A program made the translations under genes and the position numbers. Of a stretch of DNA of 64,000 bases, positions 6,302 through 15,283 are shown one piece after another. This DNA comes from an uncultured Bacteroidota bacterium (GTDB lineage Bacteria > Bacteroidota > Bacteroidia > Bacteroidales > P3): assembly GCA_902775135.1 (NCBI GenBank), contig CACYKY010000008.1, positions 1 through 64,000 on the forward strand, given 5' to 3'. The stretch's first letter is position 1; every line of letters begins with the position of its first letter. The notes under the pieces are model-generated. The model ran no database searches and had not been told where the DNA came from. It saw only the letters and a program-made list of their open reading frames with translations.

Positions 6302-7891
6302 ATGAACCTCTCCAAATCGCGGTACACGGCTTATTGCCAGTGTCCGAAAAACCTGTGGCTCGGGATCTACCGTCCGGAGGAGAAGGACGATGTGGACCCC
6401 GCCGCACAGGCGCGCTTCGAGAAGGGCAGCGAAGTGGGCGACCTCGCCAAGCAGCTCTTCCCCGGCACTATTGATGTGACCATCCACGACGGCGCTGCAC
6501 TCGACCTCAAAGCCATGATGGAGAAGACCCGCCAGCTGATGGCGTCGCACCATCCGGCTGATCCGCCGTTGGTGATTGCTGAAGCGGCATTCTCCCATGA
6601 GGGTTGCTACTGTGCCGTCGACCTGCTGCGCAGCGAAGGCGACGGATGGGCCATCTACGAGGTGAAGAGCACCTCGACCAAAGATGACGACGGCAGGAAG
6701 GCCAAGTTTGACAAATATCTGCCTGACATCGCCTACCAGACTTGGGTGTTGCGCCAATGCGGCGTCAATGTGACGGGCATCAACCTCGTATGTCTTAACG
6801 GCGACTATGTGCGGCAGGGGGGGCTCGACCTCCAGCAACTCTTCGCTGTCATCGACATGCGTGAGGCTGTGGAGGACGAACTCGCCAAGGTGCCCACTCA
6901 GGTACCGATGGCATTGGAACTGTTGAAGCAAGAGCGGGAGCCCGACTTCGACCTGTCGGAACGCTGCAACAAACCCTACAAGTGTGCCTTCTGGGGCTAC
7001 TGCACACGTCTGCACCACTTGCCGGAACATTCGGTATTTGATGTCTATGGCGGTTCCATGCAAAGCAAAGGCGACGACCGTTTCTTCATCGACAAGAAAC
7101 TGGCGCACTACCGTGCCGGCAGGGTGTCGTATGAAGACCTGATTGACCAGCCGTTGGGTCACATACAACGGTTGCAGGTGGAGCGCAAGACGTATATAGA
7201 CCGCGACGGCATACGAGGTTTCCTCGACCGCCTCACATACCCACTCTATTTCCTCGACTTCGAGACCATGCAGGATGTGGTGCCGCAGTATGACAACTCG
7301 CGTCCATACCAGCAGATTACCTTCCAGTATTCGCTGCATGTCGTCAAAAACCCTGAAACCATCTGCGACAAGCAGGGCTATGGATATCTGGCGCCCAGCG
7401 ATGGCAGCGATCCGCGCCGCAAGTTGGCCGAAGACCTTATCGACCACATCCCTCCGGGAGTATGCACGCTGGCATACAATATGAGCTTCGAGCGAGGGCG
7501 CATTGCAGAGTTGGCGCAGATTTTCCCTGACCTACGCGACCGCCTGATGGACATCCATGACCATATCGTAGATTTGATCGACCCCTTCCGTGCTGGCCAC
7601 TACTACCTGCCCGCCATGGGAGGCTCCTTCAGCATCAAGAAGGTGCTTCCCGCCCTCTTCCCCGATGACAAAGGACTCAACTATGAGAACCTCGAAGGCA
7701 GCGTGAAGAACGGTGGCGAGGCGATGACGATATTCCCGCAGATAAAAGACATGTCCCCCACCGAGGCTGCCGCCGCCCGCAAGTCGCTCCTCGAATACTG
7801 CAACCTCGACACATGGGCGATGGTGAAGGTGTGGGAGAAGCTGAAAGAAGTAGATGAACTAAAAAAGTCTGTAATTATTGGTAAATTATAA
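6302..7891 (+). CDS. DUF2779 nuclease-like protein
   Basis: A 529-residue protein with two nuclease-like parts. The N-terminal half resembles Cas4/RecB-type PD-(D/E)XK nucleases: KSRYTAYCQCPKNLW at 5-19, Asp107 in AVDLL and EVK at 120-122. Cysteines at 12, 14, 222, 228 and 234 could hold an iron-sulfur cluster. The C-terminal half is DUF2779-like: LYFLDFETM with Asp319/Glu321, NMSFERGRI, and YCNLDTWAM. That order of acidic motifs recalls DEDD-type 3' exonucleases. It starts 7 nt after the 64-aa gene and is followed at 12 nt by the DUF262 gene. DUF2779 proteins are not biochemically defined; a role in processing or degrading foreign nucleic acid is inferred. Confidence 0.75.
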   Translation: MNLSKSRYTAYCQCPKNLWLGIYRPEEKDDVDPAAQARFEKGSEVGDLAKQLFPGTIDVTIHDGAALDLKAMMEKTRQLMASHHPADPPLVIAEAAFSHEGCYCAVDLLRSEGDGWAIYEVKSTSTKDDDGRKAKFDKYLPDIAYQTWVLRQCGVNVTGINLVCLNGDYVRQGGLDLQQLFAVIDMREAVEDELAKVPTQVPMALELLKQEREPDFDLSERCNKPYKCAFWGYCTRLHHLPEHSVFDVYGGSMQSKGDDRFFIDKKLAHYRAGRVSYEDLIDQPLGHIQRLQVERKTYIDRDGIRGFLDRLTYPLYFLDFETMQDVVPQYDNSRPYQQITFQYSLHVVKNPETICDKQGYGYLAPSDGSDPRRKLAEDLIDHIPPGVCTLAYNMSFERGRIAELAQIFPDLRDRLMDIHDHIVDLIDPFRAGHYYLPAMGGSFSIKKVLPALFPDDKGLNYENLEGSVKNGGEAMTIFPQIKDMSPTEAAAARKSLLEYCNLDTWAMVKVWEKLKEVDELKKSVIIGKL

Positions 7892-7903
7892 TAAATTGAA
7901 ACA

Positions 7904-10027
7904 ATGGATTTTAAGTCGTTAGATGAGGTCTTCCAAAAAAGATTGTTCAGAATTCCTGACTATCAGCGCGGTTATGCCTGGCGCTCGGATGCAGACAAAG
8001 AAGTCGTGGCCTTTTGGAATGATTTAATCAACTTGCCTGAAGGCAAATCTCACTTCACGGGGTCGTTGACGCTTCAAGAAATGACTGACATGGATATTTT
8101 GGGAACAGATGCCTGGGTTACATTATTGGGATTTAAACCATGGTATGTTGTTGATGGACAACAACGACTAACAACAATAACGATACTTATACAATGTATC
8201 TATGAATTCCTAAATAAGATTCCTCAAGATACTCCTTTTCTATTTAAAACGGTAGGTGAATACTGTACTCATATCCAAAACACTTTCATTTGTCAATATA
8301 ACTCTAAAGATGATAGAAGAACATATTTATTAGGATACTCCAAGAATCAAGCTAGCAATAACTTCCTTCAGCGAGAGGTATTTAATGATTCTTATGCCAC
8401 AGTGAGTGAGGAATCCTATTATACCTTAAATATTAAAAATGCTAAAGAGTTTTTTTGTAACAATTTGCAACTCTACGAAAAAAGCTCTAACAATCTCAAT
8501 GAAATTGAAAAAATATATCGTAAATTAACACAGCAACTCAAGTTTCAGTTGATTGAGGTAAAACAGGGAGATGATTTCAATATATTTGTTGCTTTTGAAA
8601 CAATCAATAACCGAGGTCGTCAACTTTCGAATTTGGAAAAACTGAAAAATCGACTAATCTATCTAACAACTCTTTATAACTCTCCTGATGACTATATAAG
8701 AAAAAAAATTAACACTGCATGGGCGGAAATCTATCGTCAGCTTGGAAGAAATTATAGGAAATCAAGTACAGGGAAGGTGGCGATATTAGATGATGACGAT
8801 TTTCTTAAAACCCACTGGATACTATATTACCAATATTCAAGAAAGACTGGTAACGACTATATTAATTATTTGTTGAATGGCAAATTCACAGTGCAAAATG
8901 TACTAAAAAATTTAGCAAAGACGGAGACTACACAAGAAGTCGTCCAAGACGAAGATGACGAATATGTTGCAGATCCTATTGAACAGGAAATTGGAGTTGC
9001 TCCAAAAGAATCTTCGTTAACATTGATTGAAATATCCCATTATGTTAAAGATTTGAAAAATACAGCAGAAATGTGGTATTATACATGGTTTCCGCAAGAT
9101 GCAAAAAACAAACTTGGATACGAAGAAATCAGATGGATGGAGCGCATCAATAGGCTGGGTATTGCTTACTTTCGTCCCTTGATAACAGCGTTGTTTTTCG
9201 AGCGACTAGTTCCAAAAGAAAATGGGAATAACATTTCAGAGGAGGATAGTATAAAATTGCTGAAAGAAATTGAGCGTTTTATTTTCATTGAATTCCGTCT
9301 TCAGACAACACGCTCTAACTATGGGAGCAGTGAGTTTAATATTGCGGCTCTGGATTTGCATAGAGGTAAGAAGAATGTTGATGAAATATTAAAAATGTTG
9401 GCACAACGTATTAACCATTCTTTTGAAATCGACGAAACAACTAATCAAATGTATTTCAAAACAAGAAATATGCAAGTGATGGTGGACAAACTTTTTGAAC
9501 AAAAGGAAGATGAACGCACAGGTTTCTATCGATGGTCAGCAATACATTATTTTCTTTTTGAGTATAATGCTGAATTATCAAAAAATTACCATGGGCAGGG
9601 CGAAATAGAATGGGATTCATTTAAACAGAGTGAAAAGGATAAGATCTCGATTGAACATATTTTTCCGCACAAAGCAGAAGGTTATTGGGCTGAAAAGTTC
9701 GGTGAAATACCCCAAGATGAATGGCCTATTTATCAGGGTTCGTTAGGCAATTTGCTGTTACTCAGTCAGAAGATTAATGCAAAGTTACAAAATGATGATT
9801 TCAAGACCAAAGTAGAGGGACGCAATAGTGATAACGAAGATGAATTGCGAATTGGTTATAAAAATGGTTCTGTTTCGGAATTGAAGATAAGTGAAAATAG
9901 CGATTGGACACCGGAAAAAATAGAAGAACGTGGTCTTGACATGTTAAAATTCATGGAAAGCCGTTGGAATTTTAAATTCAAGTCAAAAGAAGATAAATTA
10001 GCATTGATTTTACCTTTAAAATCATAG
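7904..10027 (+). CDS. DUF262/DUF1524 (GmrSD-like) protein
   Basis: A 707-residue protein of the DUF262-DUF1524 type, the architecture of type IV restriction enzyme GmrSD and related anti-phage systems. The N-terminal ParB/Srx-like domain shows IPDYQRGYAW at 17-26 and the hallmark DGQQRLTT at 84-91, which is implicated in nucleotide binding and hydrolysis. The C-terminal HNH-type domain shows IEHIFPHK near 582 and LGNLLLLSQKINAKLQ downstream. In GmrSD these act together on modified (glucosylated) phage DNA. The specificity here is unknown. The gene is visibly more A/T-rich than both neighbours, which suggests horizontal acquisition. It directly follows the DUF2779 gene, so the two products may work together. 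Confidence 0.85.
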   Translation: MDFKSLDEVFQKRLFRIPDYQRGYAWRSDADKEVVAFWNDLINLPEGKSHFTGSLTLQEMTDMDILGTDAWVTLLGFKPWYVVDGQQRLTTITILIQCIYEFLNKIPQDTPFLFKTVGEYCTHIQNTFICQYNSKDDRRTYLLGYSKNQASNNFLQREVFNDSYATVSEESYYTLNIKNAKEFFCNNLQLYEKSSNNLNEIEKIYRKLTQQLKFQLIEVKQGDDFNIFVAFETINNRGRQLSNLEKLKNRLIYLTTLYNSPDDYIRKKINTAWAEIYRQLGRNYRKSSTGKVAILDDDDFLKTHWILYYQYSRKTGNDYINYLLNGKFTVQNVLKNLAKTETTQEVVQDEDDEYVADPIEQEIGVAPKESSLTLIEISHYVKDLKNTAEMWYYTWFPQDAKNKLGYEEIRWMERINRLGIAYFRPLITALFFERLVPKENGNNISEEDSIKLLKEIERFIFIEFRLQTTRSNYGSSEFNIAALDLHRGKKNVDEILKMLAQRINHSFEIDETTNQMYFKTRNMQVMVDKLFEQKEDERTGFYRWSAIHYFLFEYNAELSKNYHGQGEIEWDSFKQSEKDKISIEHIFPHKAEGYWAEKFGEIPQDEWPIYQGSLGNLLLLSQKINAKLQNDDFKTKVEGRNSDNEDELRIGYKNGSVSELKISENSDWTPEKIEERGLDMLKFMESRWNFKFKSKEDKLALILPLKS

Positions 10028-10089
10028 ATAAACAAGTACTGGAAAATGATCTTTAACTTTTTCTTAACACTTGAATCGAAAAAAATGCT

Positions 10090-10097
10090 TATATTTG
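10090..10097 (+). promoter_or_regulatory. -7 box upstream of the LRR gene
   Basis: TATATTTG, 28 nt before the start codon, matches the Bacteroidota -7 element. A TTG at 10071-10073 is a few nt closer than usual. Confidence 0.5.
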
Positions 10098-10125
10098 TGC
10101 CATAACAATCTAAAACAATAGAATT

Positions 10126-10728
10126 ATGGTTATTCATGAAAATGGGTTGTCGTACGGCGTGATCAACGAACACGACGTGAAGGTTCTGGGGTTCTATCCT
10201 CGCCACGAGGAGAAGGCACGCATCGTTATCCCGCCGCATGTGGAAGGCTACCGCGTGGCGGTGATAGGCAAGAAGGCGTTCTACGAGTGCACGAAGCTGC
10301 GCCAAGTGGTGCTGCCGGCTTACCTCCACACCATCGAGGAGGAGGCCTTCGGGTTGTGCGACAAACTCGAGGACATCGTGCTGCCCGAGAGTGTAAGACA
10401 GATAGGCAAAGGTGCTCTCGAGGGTACGCTGGCATTGCAGAAAGTCGTGCTTCCCAGCACCCTCACCATGTTGCCCGAAGCGTTGTTCTACGACAGCGCC
10501 GTGAGCGAGGTGACGCTGCCCGAAGGCATCGGCGAGATCCCCGCTGCCTGCTTCTACGACTGCCGTAACCTGCGTCGCATCGTGCTCCCCGCCGGCGTCG
10601 CCCATGTGGCACACGACGCGTTCCACTACTGCGTGAACCTCGCCGAAGTTGTTGCCCCCGAAGCTATCGACCATATTGACATGTTCGACGGCGAAAAGGA
10701 ATGGCAACAAAAACCTTTAAAACGATAG
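10126..10728 (+). CDS. BspA-type leucine-rich repeat protein
   Basis: A 200-residue protein built of BspA/TpLRR-like (LRR_5) repeats of about 23 residues. The recurring pattern is IGKKAFYECTKLRQVVLP, then IEEEAFGLCDKLEDIVLPES, and so on; about five repeats span residues 45-185. There is no signal peptide, so unlike surface BspA proteins it probably stays in the cytoplasm. Bacteroidota genomes carry many such LRR proteins with protein-binding roles. The downstream Api92-like gene starts 20 nt later, so co-transcription is likely. Partner and function are unknown. Confidence 0.8.
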   Translation: MVIHENGLSYGVINEHDVKVLGFYPRHEEKARIVIPPHVEGYRVAVIGKKAFYECTKLRQVVLPAYLHTIEEEAFGLCDKLEDIVLPESVRQIGKGALEGTLALQKVVLPSTLTMLPEALFYDSAVSEVTLPEGIGEIPAACFYDCRNLRRIVLPAGVAHVAHDAFHYCVNLAEVVAPEAIDHIDMFDGEKEWQQKPLKR

Positions 10729-10747
10729 ACATTACACGCTGTACAAT

Positions 10748-11356
10748 ATGCCCAATTGGATTTTTTCAACCGCCACATTCAGCGGCACAGAAGAGGCTGT
10801 CCACAAGCTGATAAAAATCGGTTTGGAGCATTCGGGACTTCCGTCTACAGGAGACCTGAGGCAAGATTTCAACCTGCTTGTGGCCGAAGGGAAGTCGCCG
10901 GAATTGGACAAAGAAGCGCAAAGGGTTGTTATGACGAAAGGGCTGACGGCGAGGACGTTTCTGCCGATACCCGAGACATACATACTCTACGATACCACCA
11001 ACCATCCGAACAAGTATCCCGACGCGGCCAAAGAACAGCAAGAGAAGTATGGCGCCGTCGGGTGGTATGACTACAACTGTCTGACACTTGGCACCAAGTG
11101 GAATTTCGAGCTGACGAATGTCGAACTTGAGGAAAGGGATAATCGATGGCTATTCTACACCGACATCGAAACAGCGTGGGATTACCCGGCACAATGGTTT
11201 GTTGCCATGAAAGGCCTTGTGTCGGAACTCAAGGTTGATTTCATCGTGGATTACTACTACGACCCCCCTGAGGACGATGACGATCCATTTGAAGCCTGCC
11301 GCCTGTATGGCTATGTGGACGACGGCGAAATCAAGGAGGGCCGTCGCTTTGATTGA
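10748..11356 (+). CDS. Api92/YubB-like ferredoxin-fold protein
   Basis: A 202-residue protein that begins MPNWIFSTATFSGTEEAVHK, the typical opening of the DUF1281/Api92-like family (often MPNW plus a beta strand). These proteins occur on phages and plasmids and in accessory regions. The C-terminal half alternates acidic strands (WNFELTNVELEERDNRW, ETAWDYPAQWF) and ends in a very acidic loop. The family has a ferredoxin-like fold and no established biochemical role. It lies in a tight run, 20 nt after the LRR gene and 4 nt before the nucleotidase-like gene. Confidence 0.7.
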   Translation: MPNWIFSTATFSGTEEAVHKLIKIGLEHSGLPSTGDLRQDFNLLVAEGKSPELDKEAQRVVMTKGLTARTFLPIPETYILYDTTNHPNKYPDAAKEQQEKYGAVGWYDYNCLTLGTKWNFELTNVELEERDNRWLFYTDIETAWDYPAQWFVAMKGLVSELKVDFIVDYYYDPPEDDDDPFEACRLYGYVDDGEIKEGRRFD

Positions 11357-11383
11357 GGAATGGAAAACCATGATTTAGCATTT

Positions 11384-12019
11384 ATGATGAAGAAACGCGT
11401 TTATTTTGATATGGACAATGTCATCGTCGACTTCCAGTCGGGCCTCGACAAGGTGGACGATGCCACGAAACAGGCCTACGGGGACCACCAGGACGACATA
11501 CCCGGCATTTTCGGGCTGATGGAGCCGATGCCTGGAGCCATTGAGGCGCTGCACAGGATTGGCGAGCACTACGACTGCTACATCCTCTCCACCGCCCCTT
11601 GGGCCAATCCGTCGGCATGGGCCGACAAGGTGCGGTGGGTGACCACGCACCTAGACGACATATTCCACAAGAGACTCATCATAAGTCACCACAAGGAATT
11701 GCTCCGAGGGGAGTATCTTGTAGACGACCGCCCCAAAAATGGCGCCAGCGAGTTCAGGGGGAAGTGGATCCCATTCGGCTCTCCGGAATTCCCCGACTGG
11801 GTCGCTGTGGAAGACTACCTGTGTCGCAAGATGATGAAATATAAGGTGGTAGAGGGCGGAAGGGTATGGTATACAGATGACTATGAGGAGACGGTGCGTG
11901 GCTTCAGCTGGTCAATCTGTATGGCTCGCGATGGCCAATCCACCCACAGCTTCACCTGTGAGATATTCGACAACAAAACAGGCGAGCTGATGCATAGGGA
12001 AGAGTATAAAGGGGTTTAA
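11384..12019 (+). CDS. HAD 5'(3')-deoxyribonucleotidase-like protein with extra C-terminal domain
   Basis: The first 155 or so residues resemble the NT5C-type deoxyribonucleotidase branch of the HAD superfamily. They show DMDNVIVDF as motif I, STAPWANPSAWADK (motif II region) and VDDRPKNGASEF (motif IV region). The frame is open from 11360, but starts at 11384 or 11387 put the catalytic motif at the usual distance from the N terminus. A tail of about 55 residues (YKVVEGGRVWYTDDYEE onward) is not part of the enzyme family and may be a separate small beta domain. The expected reaction is dephosphorylation of deoxynucleoside monophosphates; the substrate is not proven. Confidence 0.75.
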   Translation: MMKKRVYFDMDNVIVDFQSGLDKVDDATKQAYGDHQDDIPGIFGLMEPMPGAIEALHRIGEHYDCYILSTAPWANPSAWADKVRWVTTHLDDIFHKRLIISHHKELLRGEYLVDDRPKNGASEFRGKWIPFGSPEFPDWVAVEDYLCRKMMKYKVVEGGRVWYTDDYEETVRGFSWSICMARDGQSTHSFTCEIFDNKTGELMHREEYKGV

Positions 12020-12069
12020 GGAGTTTAAGGGGTTTGATGGGTTCAAGGGGTTTGATGGGTTCAATGGGG
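12009..12069 (+). repeat. G/T-rich imperfect tandem repeat
   Basis: Imperfect copies of GGGTTTGATGGGTTCAAG and the shorter GGGTTTAAGGAG follow each other, starting inside the stop region of the nucleotidase-like gene. No structure or gene is apparent; it resembles slippage-prone intergenic sequence. Confidence 0.6.
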
Positions 12070-12099
12070 ACAAGGATTACTATGTGCGCAAAATATTTT

Positions 12100-12131
12100 T
12101 TTGCTGAATCGGCAAAAAGTCGTACCTTTGC
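12100..12131 (+). promoter_or_regulatory. promoter of the KAP NTPase gene
   Basis: TTTG at 12100-12103 and TACCTTTGC at 12123-12131, separated by 19 nt, fit the Bacteroidota promoter closely. The start codon lies 49 nt downstream. Confidence 0.75.
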
Positions 12132-12179
12132 ACTTGAAATAATCTTATTGTTGGCAAAGAATTAAAGCTAGAGCGAAAT

Positions 12180-13934
12180 ATGATTTCAAGCATTATCGAC
12201 GTACCGCGTCGGCATGACCAGAACGACCTGTTCGGCATCAATGTATATCAGGATGCGCTGATAGATTTTGTAAAGCATACAGATACACCTATCACCATCG
12301 CTTTGCAGGGCGAGTGGGGCAGCGGCAAGACGTCGCTGATGAACCTGCTGCGGTGGAATCTCTGTGACGATGAAGGAGCTCCGTTCTATCCGATATGGAT
12401 CAACACCTGGCAGTACTCGCTGATGAAGTCGCCCAACCAGGCCATCATGAGCATCCTCGACGGCATCATCAACCAGATAGGAGCCCTCAACCCCAGTGAC
12501 CAGCGGTGGAACGACAGCAAGAAGAAGATAGGCAAGCTGTTCAAGAAGATGGCCAAAGTGGGGTCGCAGGTGGCAGTATCGGCTGTGGGCTTGGATGGTG
12601 GAGCGGTAGGAGATTTCTTCGAGGGTGAGGAGTCGCCGCAGAGTGACATTAGCCAGCTCAAGGACGAGATAGAGTCGCTGATAGCCGATGCCCTCGAGCA
12701 CAATCCCGCAAAGAAAGGCTTCACCTTCTACATCGACGACCTTGACCGCATTGACCCGCCGGTGGCTGTGGAGATATTGGAGCTGCTGAAGAACATCTTC
12801 GACCTGAAGCATTGTGTCTTCATCCTGGCCATTGACTACGATGTGGTCATCAAGGGCCTCAAGCCCAAATTCGGAGAGCTTACGGACAAGAACGAACGTG
12901 AGTTCCGCTCGTTCTTCGACAAGATCATCCAGCTGCCCTTCTCGATGCCCGTGGCGTCGTACAACATCGACACCTTCCTGGTTGACGCATTGAAGCAGAT
13001 AGAATTCTTCACGGACAAGGAGCTGGAAGACCCCACAACGGCCGCCAACCTGTCGGAGATAGCGCGGCTGTCGGTTGGCTGCAACCCACGTTCGCTGAAA
13101 CGACTTACGAACACCTTGTCGCTGATATCCATCATCAACCGCCGCCTCGCCGAAGGCGAAGAGACGGCGGGACAGAACAAGATACTCAACTTTGCCCTTG
13201 TCTGCACACAGATTGCCTACCCCTATATCTACAACCAGCTGACGGAGGAGCCCGACTTCAAGCAGTGGAACGACAAGATTGCGTCGAAGCTGAAGTTGCG
13301 TCCCCTCACCGAGGAAGAGCGCAGAACGCTGGATGCTTCGGATGAGTTTGACGAGGAGTGGGAGAAGGTGACGTTCCGCATGTGCCAGAAGGAGACCTAC
13401 CTGAGCATGAGGGCCTTCCAGGTGTCGGGCTTGCTGAACAAGATGGCCGAACTGGTGGACAAGAAAGCCGACCTGGGTGAGGTGGTTGCCACCACCCTAG
13501 AGATGTCGGCCGTGACCAACCTCAAGGCATTCGACACCCCCCAGCAGACGCAGACATATAACCGCCAATACTGGGTGGAGCGGAGCAATGAAGCCAATAT
13601 TGTCCTTGCAGAAAAGTTGATTGAATCATTCAATTCAGCCACAGAGTTCACTTACCAATACAAATACAACAAAACCAACTTGGGCTTAAGGATGAACGGT
13701 TCTGCCTCGAACTTCATGTCAGTTGTTCCTCGACGCCGCGATGTTACAATATGGATTAAAGTTGACTGCACAGACGAGATTGACAGCATTATAGCAGGGA
13801 GATTTGGAGGACGCTATCATGACAGTGGATGGTATTCCATGAGTCTCAAGAACCAACTGGACAAGAACGACGAGAACCTCGAGGCGCTCAAGCCGGTGTT
13901 TGCCCAAGCCGAGAAAGAATATTTCAGGAAATAG
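12180..13934 (+). CDS. KAP family P-loop NTPase
   Basis: A 584-residue KAP-type STAND-like ATPase. Walker A is GEWGSGKTS at 44-52, and WINTWQYS follows. Walker B is FTFYIDDLDRID near 181-192, and CNPRSLKRLTN is the conserved R/N region near 300. Unlike eukaryotic KAP proteins, it has no obvious pair of transmembrane helices in the middle. The last 100 or so residues (from about 480) form a separate small domain with VPRRRDVTIWIKVD, reminiscent of DUF5655. KAP NTPases occur in bacterial conflict and anti-phage loci, but this gene stands alone with its own promoter. It converges on the serine hydrolase gene with an 8-nt gap. Confidence 0.8.
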   Translation: MISSIIDVPRRHDQNDLFGINVYQDALIDFVKHTDTPITIALQGEWGSGKTSLMNLLRWNLCDDEGAPFYPIWINTWQYSLMKSPNQAIMSILDGIINQIGALNPSDQRWNDSKKKIGKLFKKMAKVGSQVAVSAVGLDGGAVGDFFEGEESPQSDISQLKDEIESLIADALEHNPAKKGFTFYIDDLDRIDPPVAVEILELLKNIFDLKHCVFILAIDYDVVIKGLKPKFGELTDKNEREFRSFFDKIIQLPFSMPVASYNIDTFLVDALKQIEFFTDKELEDPTTAANLSEIARLSVGCNPRSLKRLTNTLSLISIINRRLAEGEETAGQNKILNFALVCTQIAYPYIYNQLTEEPDFKQWNDKIASKLKLRPLTEEERRTLDASDEFDEEWEKVTFRMCQKETYLSMRAFQVSGLLNKMAELVDKKADLGEVVATTLEMSAVTNLKAFDTPQQTQTYNRQYWVERSNEANIVLAEKLIESFNSATEFTYQYKYNKTNLGLRMNGSASNFMSVVPRRRDVTIWIKVDCTDEIDSIIAGRFGGRYHDSGWYSMSLKNQLDKNDENLEALKPVFAQAEKEYFRK

Positions 13935-13942
13935 CGCTATTT

Positions 13943-15121
13943 CTATTCGTGCCAGGAACTGCCCAGTTGGTCAAATAATACAGGCAGTCTTGTGGGGCCG
14001 CTGTTGCTCCTGCCGATGCGCACGATGACAAGGTCCTTGTGTGGGTTGACGTAGAGCACCTGCTCGCAGATGCCCAGGGCGTAGTAGCCTGAATATTCTG
14101 GGCGGATGAAGCCTTCGTAGTTGATGTTGTACCAGTTGAAATGGTAGCCATGATAGCTGGTGTCGCAGTCGACGGTCTGGCGTATCCAGTCTTCGCTCAC
14201 TATGCGACGGCCGTCCCACATTCCATTGTTGAGATAGAGGCGGCCGATCTTGGCGAGGTCCTTGATGGTGAGCGTGATGCCGCCGAAGCAGTGCGCAAAA
14301 TCGTGTTTGCGGCTATCGATGTTGACCAGCGCCTGATGTTCCATGCCGAGCGGCTTCCACACGCGCTCGCCGAGGTAGTCGGCATAGTGCTTGCCCGAAG
14401 CGCGCTCGATGACTGCGCCGAGGATGGCCGACGTCATACTCTTGTAGCGGAAGTTGGTGCCTGGCTCGCAGCGGAACTTCAGCCCTCGGATTTGCCGCAT
14501 GATGTCGTCTCCATAGTTCAGCCTCGCCATTGCGTTGATCATTTTCAAGTCCTTCAGCGAAGTGAATTCGTAGGTGTCGTCGAAATCGAGCCCGCTACGT
14601 ATATCCAGCAGGTGGCGGATGGTGAGCTTCTGCCACATCGGGTCTTTCTTCTTCAGCTCGGGCAGGTAATCGGTGACAGGGTCGTCGATGCTACGGATGT
14701 AGCCGTCGTCAACGGCGATGCCGCAGAGGAGCGATGTTATGGATTTGGAGATGGAGAAGATGGTGGCCATGCGGTCGGCCGAGAAGTCGCCCCAGTAGCG
14801 TTCATAGACAATGCTATCGTTGTGGATGATGATGATTCCCTGTGTCTGGCTTTCCTTGGCGAAGGCCTCCCCGAAGGTCATAGAGTCGCAGTGGTGCGGT
14901 TTGTTATAGAAATATGTGGTGTCGATCCAGTCGGCCTGCTTTTGTGCGACGGGGAAGTGGAAAACGACGTCGCCGACGGCGATAGTGTCGTGTTCCTGCT
15001 TTTCGAAGCTGAAGATGTTCGGTCCGTTTTTGCCGTCGGTTCTCAACCCTCTCACGATTGAGCAAGACGAGAGAAGGGATATGCAGAAGACAAGCGACAA
15101 TATTTTGAGTGTTGATTTCAT
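13943..15121 (-). CDS. beta-lactamase-fold serine hydrolase lipoprotein
   Basis: A 392-residue exported lipoprotein: a hydrophobic start, then a lipobox ending SLLSSC with Cys20. The class C beta-lactamase/penicillin-binding fold is indicated by the S-x-x-K motif SISK at 123-126 and by RYKSMTSAILGAVIE, where the YxS/YxN motif is expected. A C-terminal strand region (NPHKDLVIVRIGRS) is also present. Relatives act as esterases or D-amino-acid peptidases rather than true antibiotic hydrolases. It probably faces the periplasm. No operon partner is evident; upstream lies a gene remnant on the other strand. Confidence 0.85.
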   Translation of the reverse strand: MKSTLKILSLVFCISLLSSCSIVRGLRTDGKNGPNIFSFEKQEHDTIAVGDVVFHFPVAQKQADWIDTTYFYNKPHHCDSMTFGEAFAKESQTQGIIIIHNDSIVYERYWGDFSADRMATIFSISKSITSLLCGIAVDDGYIRSIDDPVTDYLPELKKKDPMWQKLTIRHLLDIRSGLDFDDTYEFTSLKDLKMINAMARLNYGDDIMRQIRGLKFRCEPGTNFRYKSMTSAILGAVIERASGKHYADYLGERVWKPLGMEHQALVNIDSRKHDFAHCFGGITLTIKDLAKIGRLYLNNGMWDGRRIVSEDWIRQTVDCDTSYHGYHFNWYNINYEGFIRPEYSGYYALGICEQVLYVNPHKDLVIVRIGRSNSGPTRLPVLFDQLGSSWHE

Positions 15122-15217
15122 GTCTTAATAACGAGGAAGTTGTGAAAATATTGCCTAGATATATACGAGAACCGCCACCTAATGTGGTGCTACCGGTATG
15201 GTTTTTCAAGTGTGCAA

Positions 15218-15250
15218 TTTTGTTGTTTCAAAAATAATGTGTAACTTTGC
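15218..15250 (+). promoter_or_regulatory. promoter in front of the truncated HAD copy
   Basis: TTTTG at 15218-15222 and TAACTTTGC at 15242-15250 with 19 nt between them repeat the exact architecture of the promoter at 1841-1872. The duplicated unit thus kept its promoter. Confidence 0.65.
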
Positions 15251-15283
15251 AAATCGAAAGTTTGGACATAAAAAGACAGAAGT

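Noticed and set aside
6100..10027. A classic toxin-antitoxin pair formed by the 64-aa gene and its neighbour
   Set aside because: Neither protein matches a known toxin or antitoxin family, and the partner is a large nuclease-like protein.
4000..14000. A prophage or integrative element with defined ends
   Set aside because: No integrase, transposase, attachment-site repeats or structural phage genes were seen; only the accessory gene content and local A/T richness suggest transfer.
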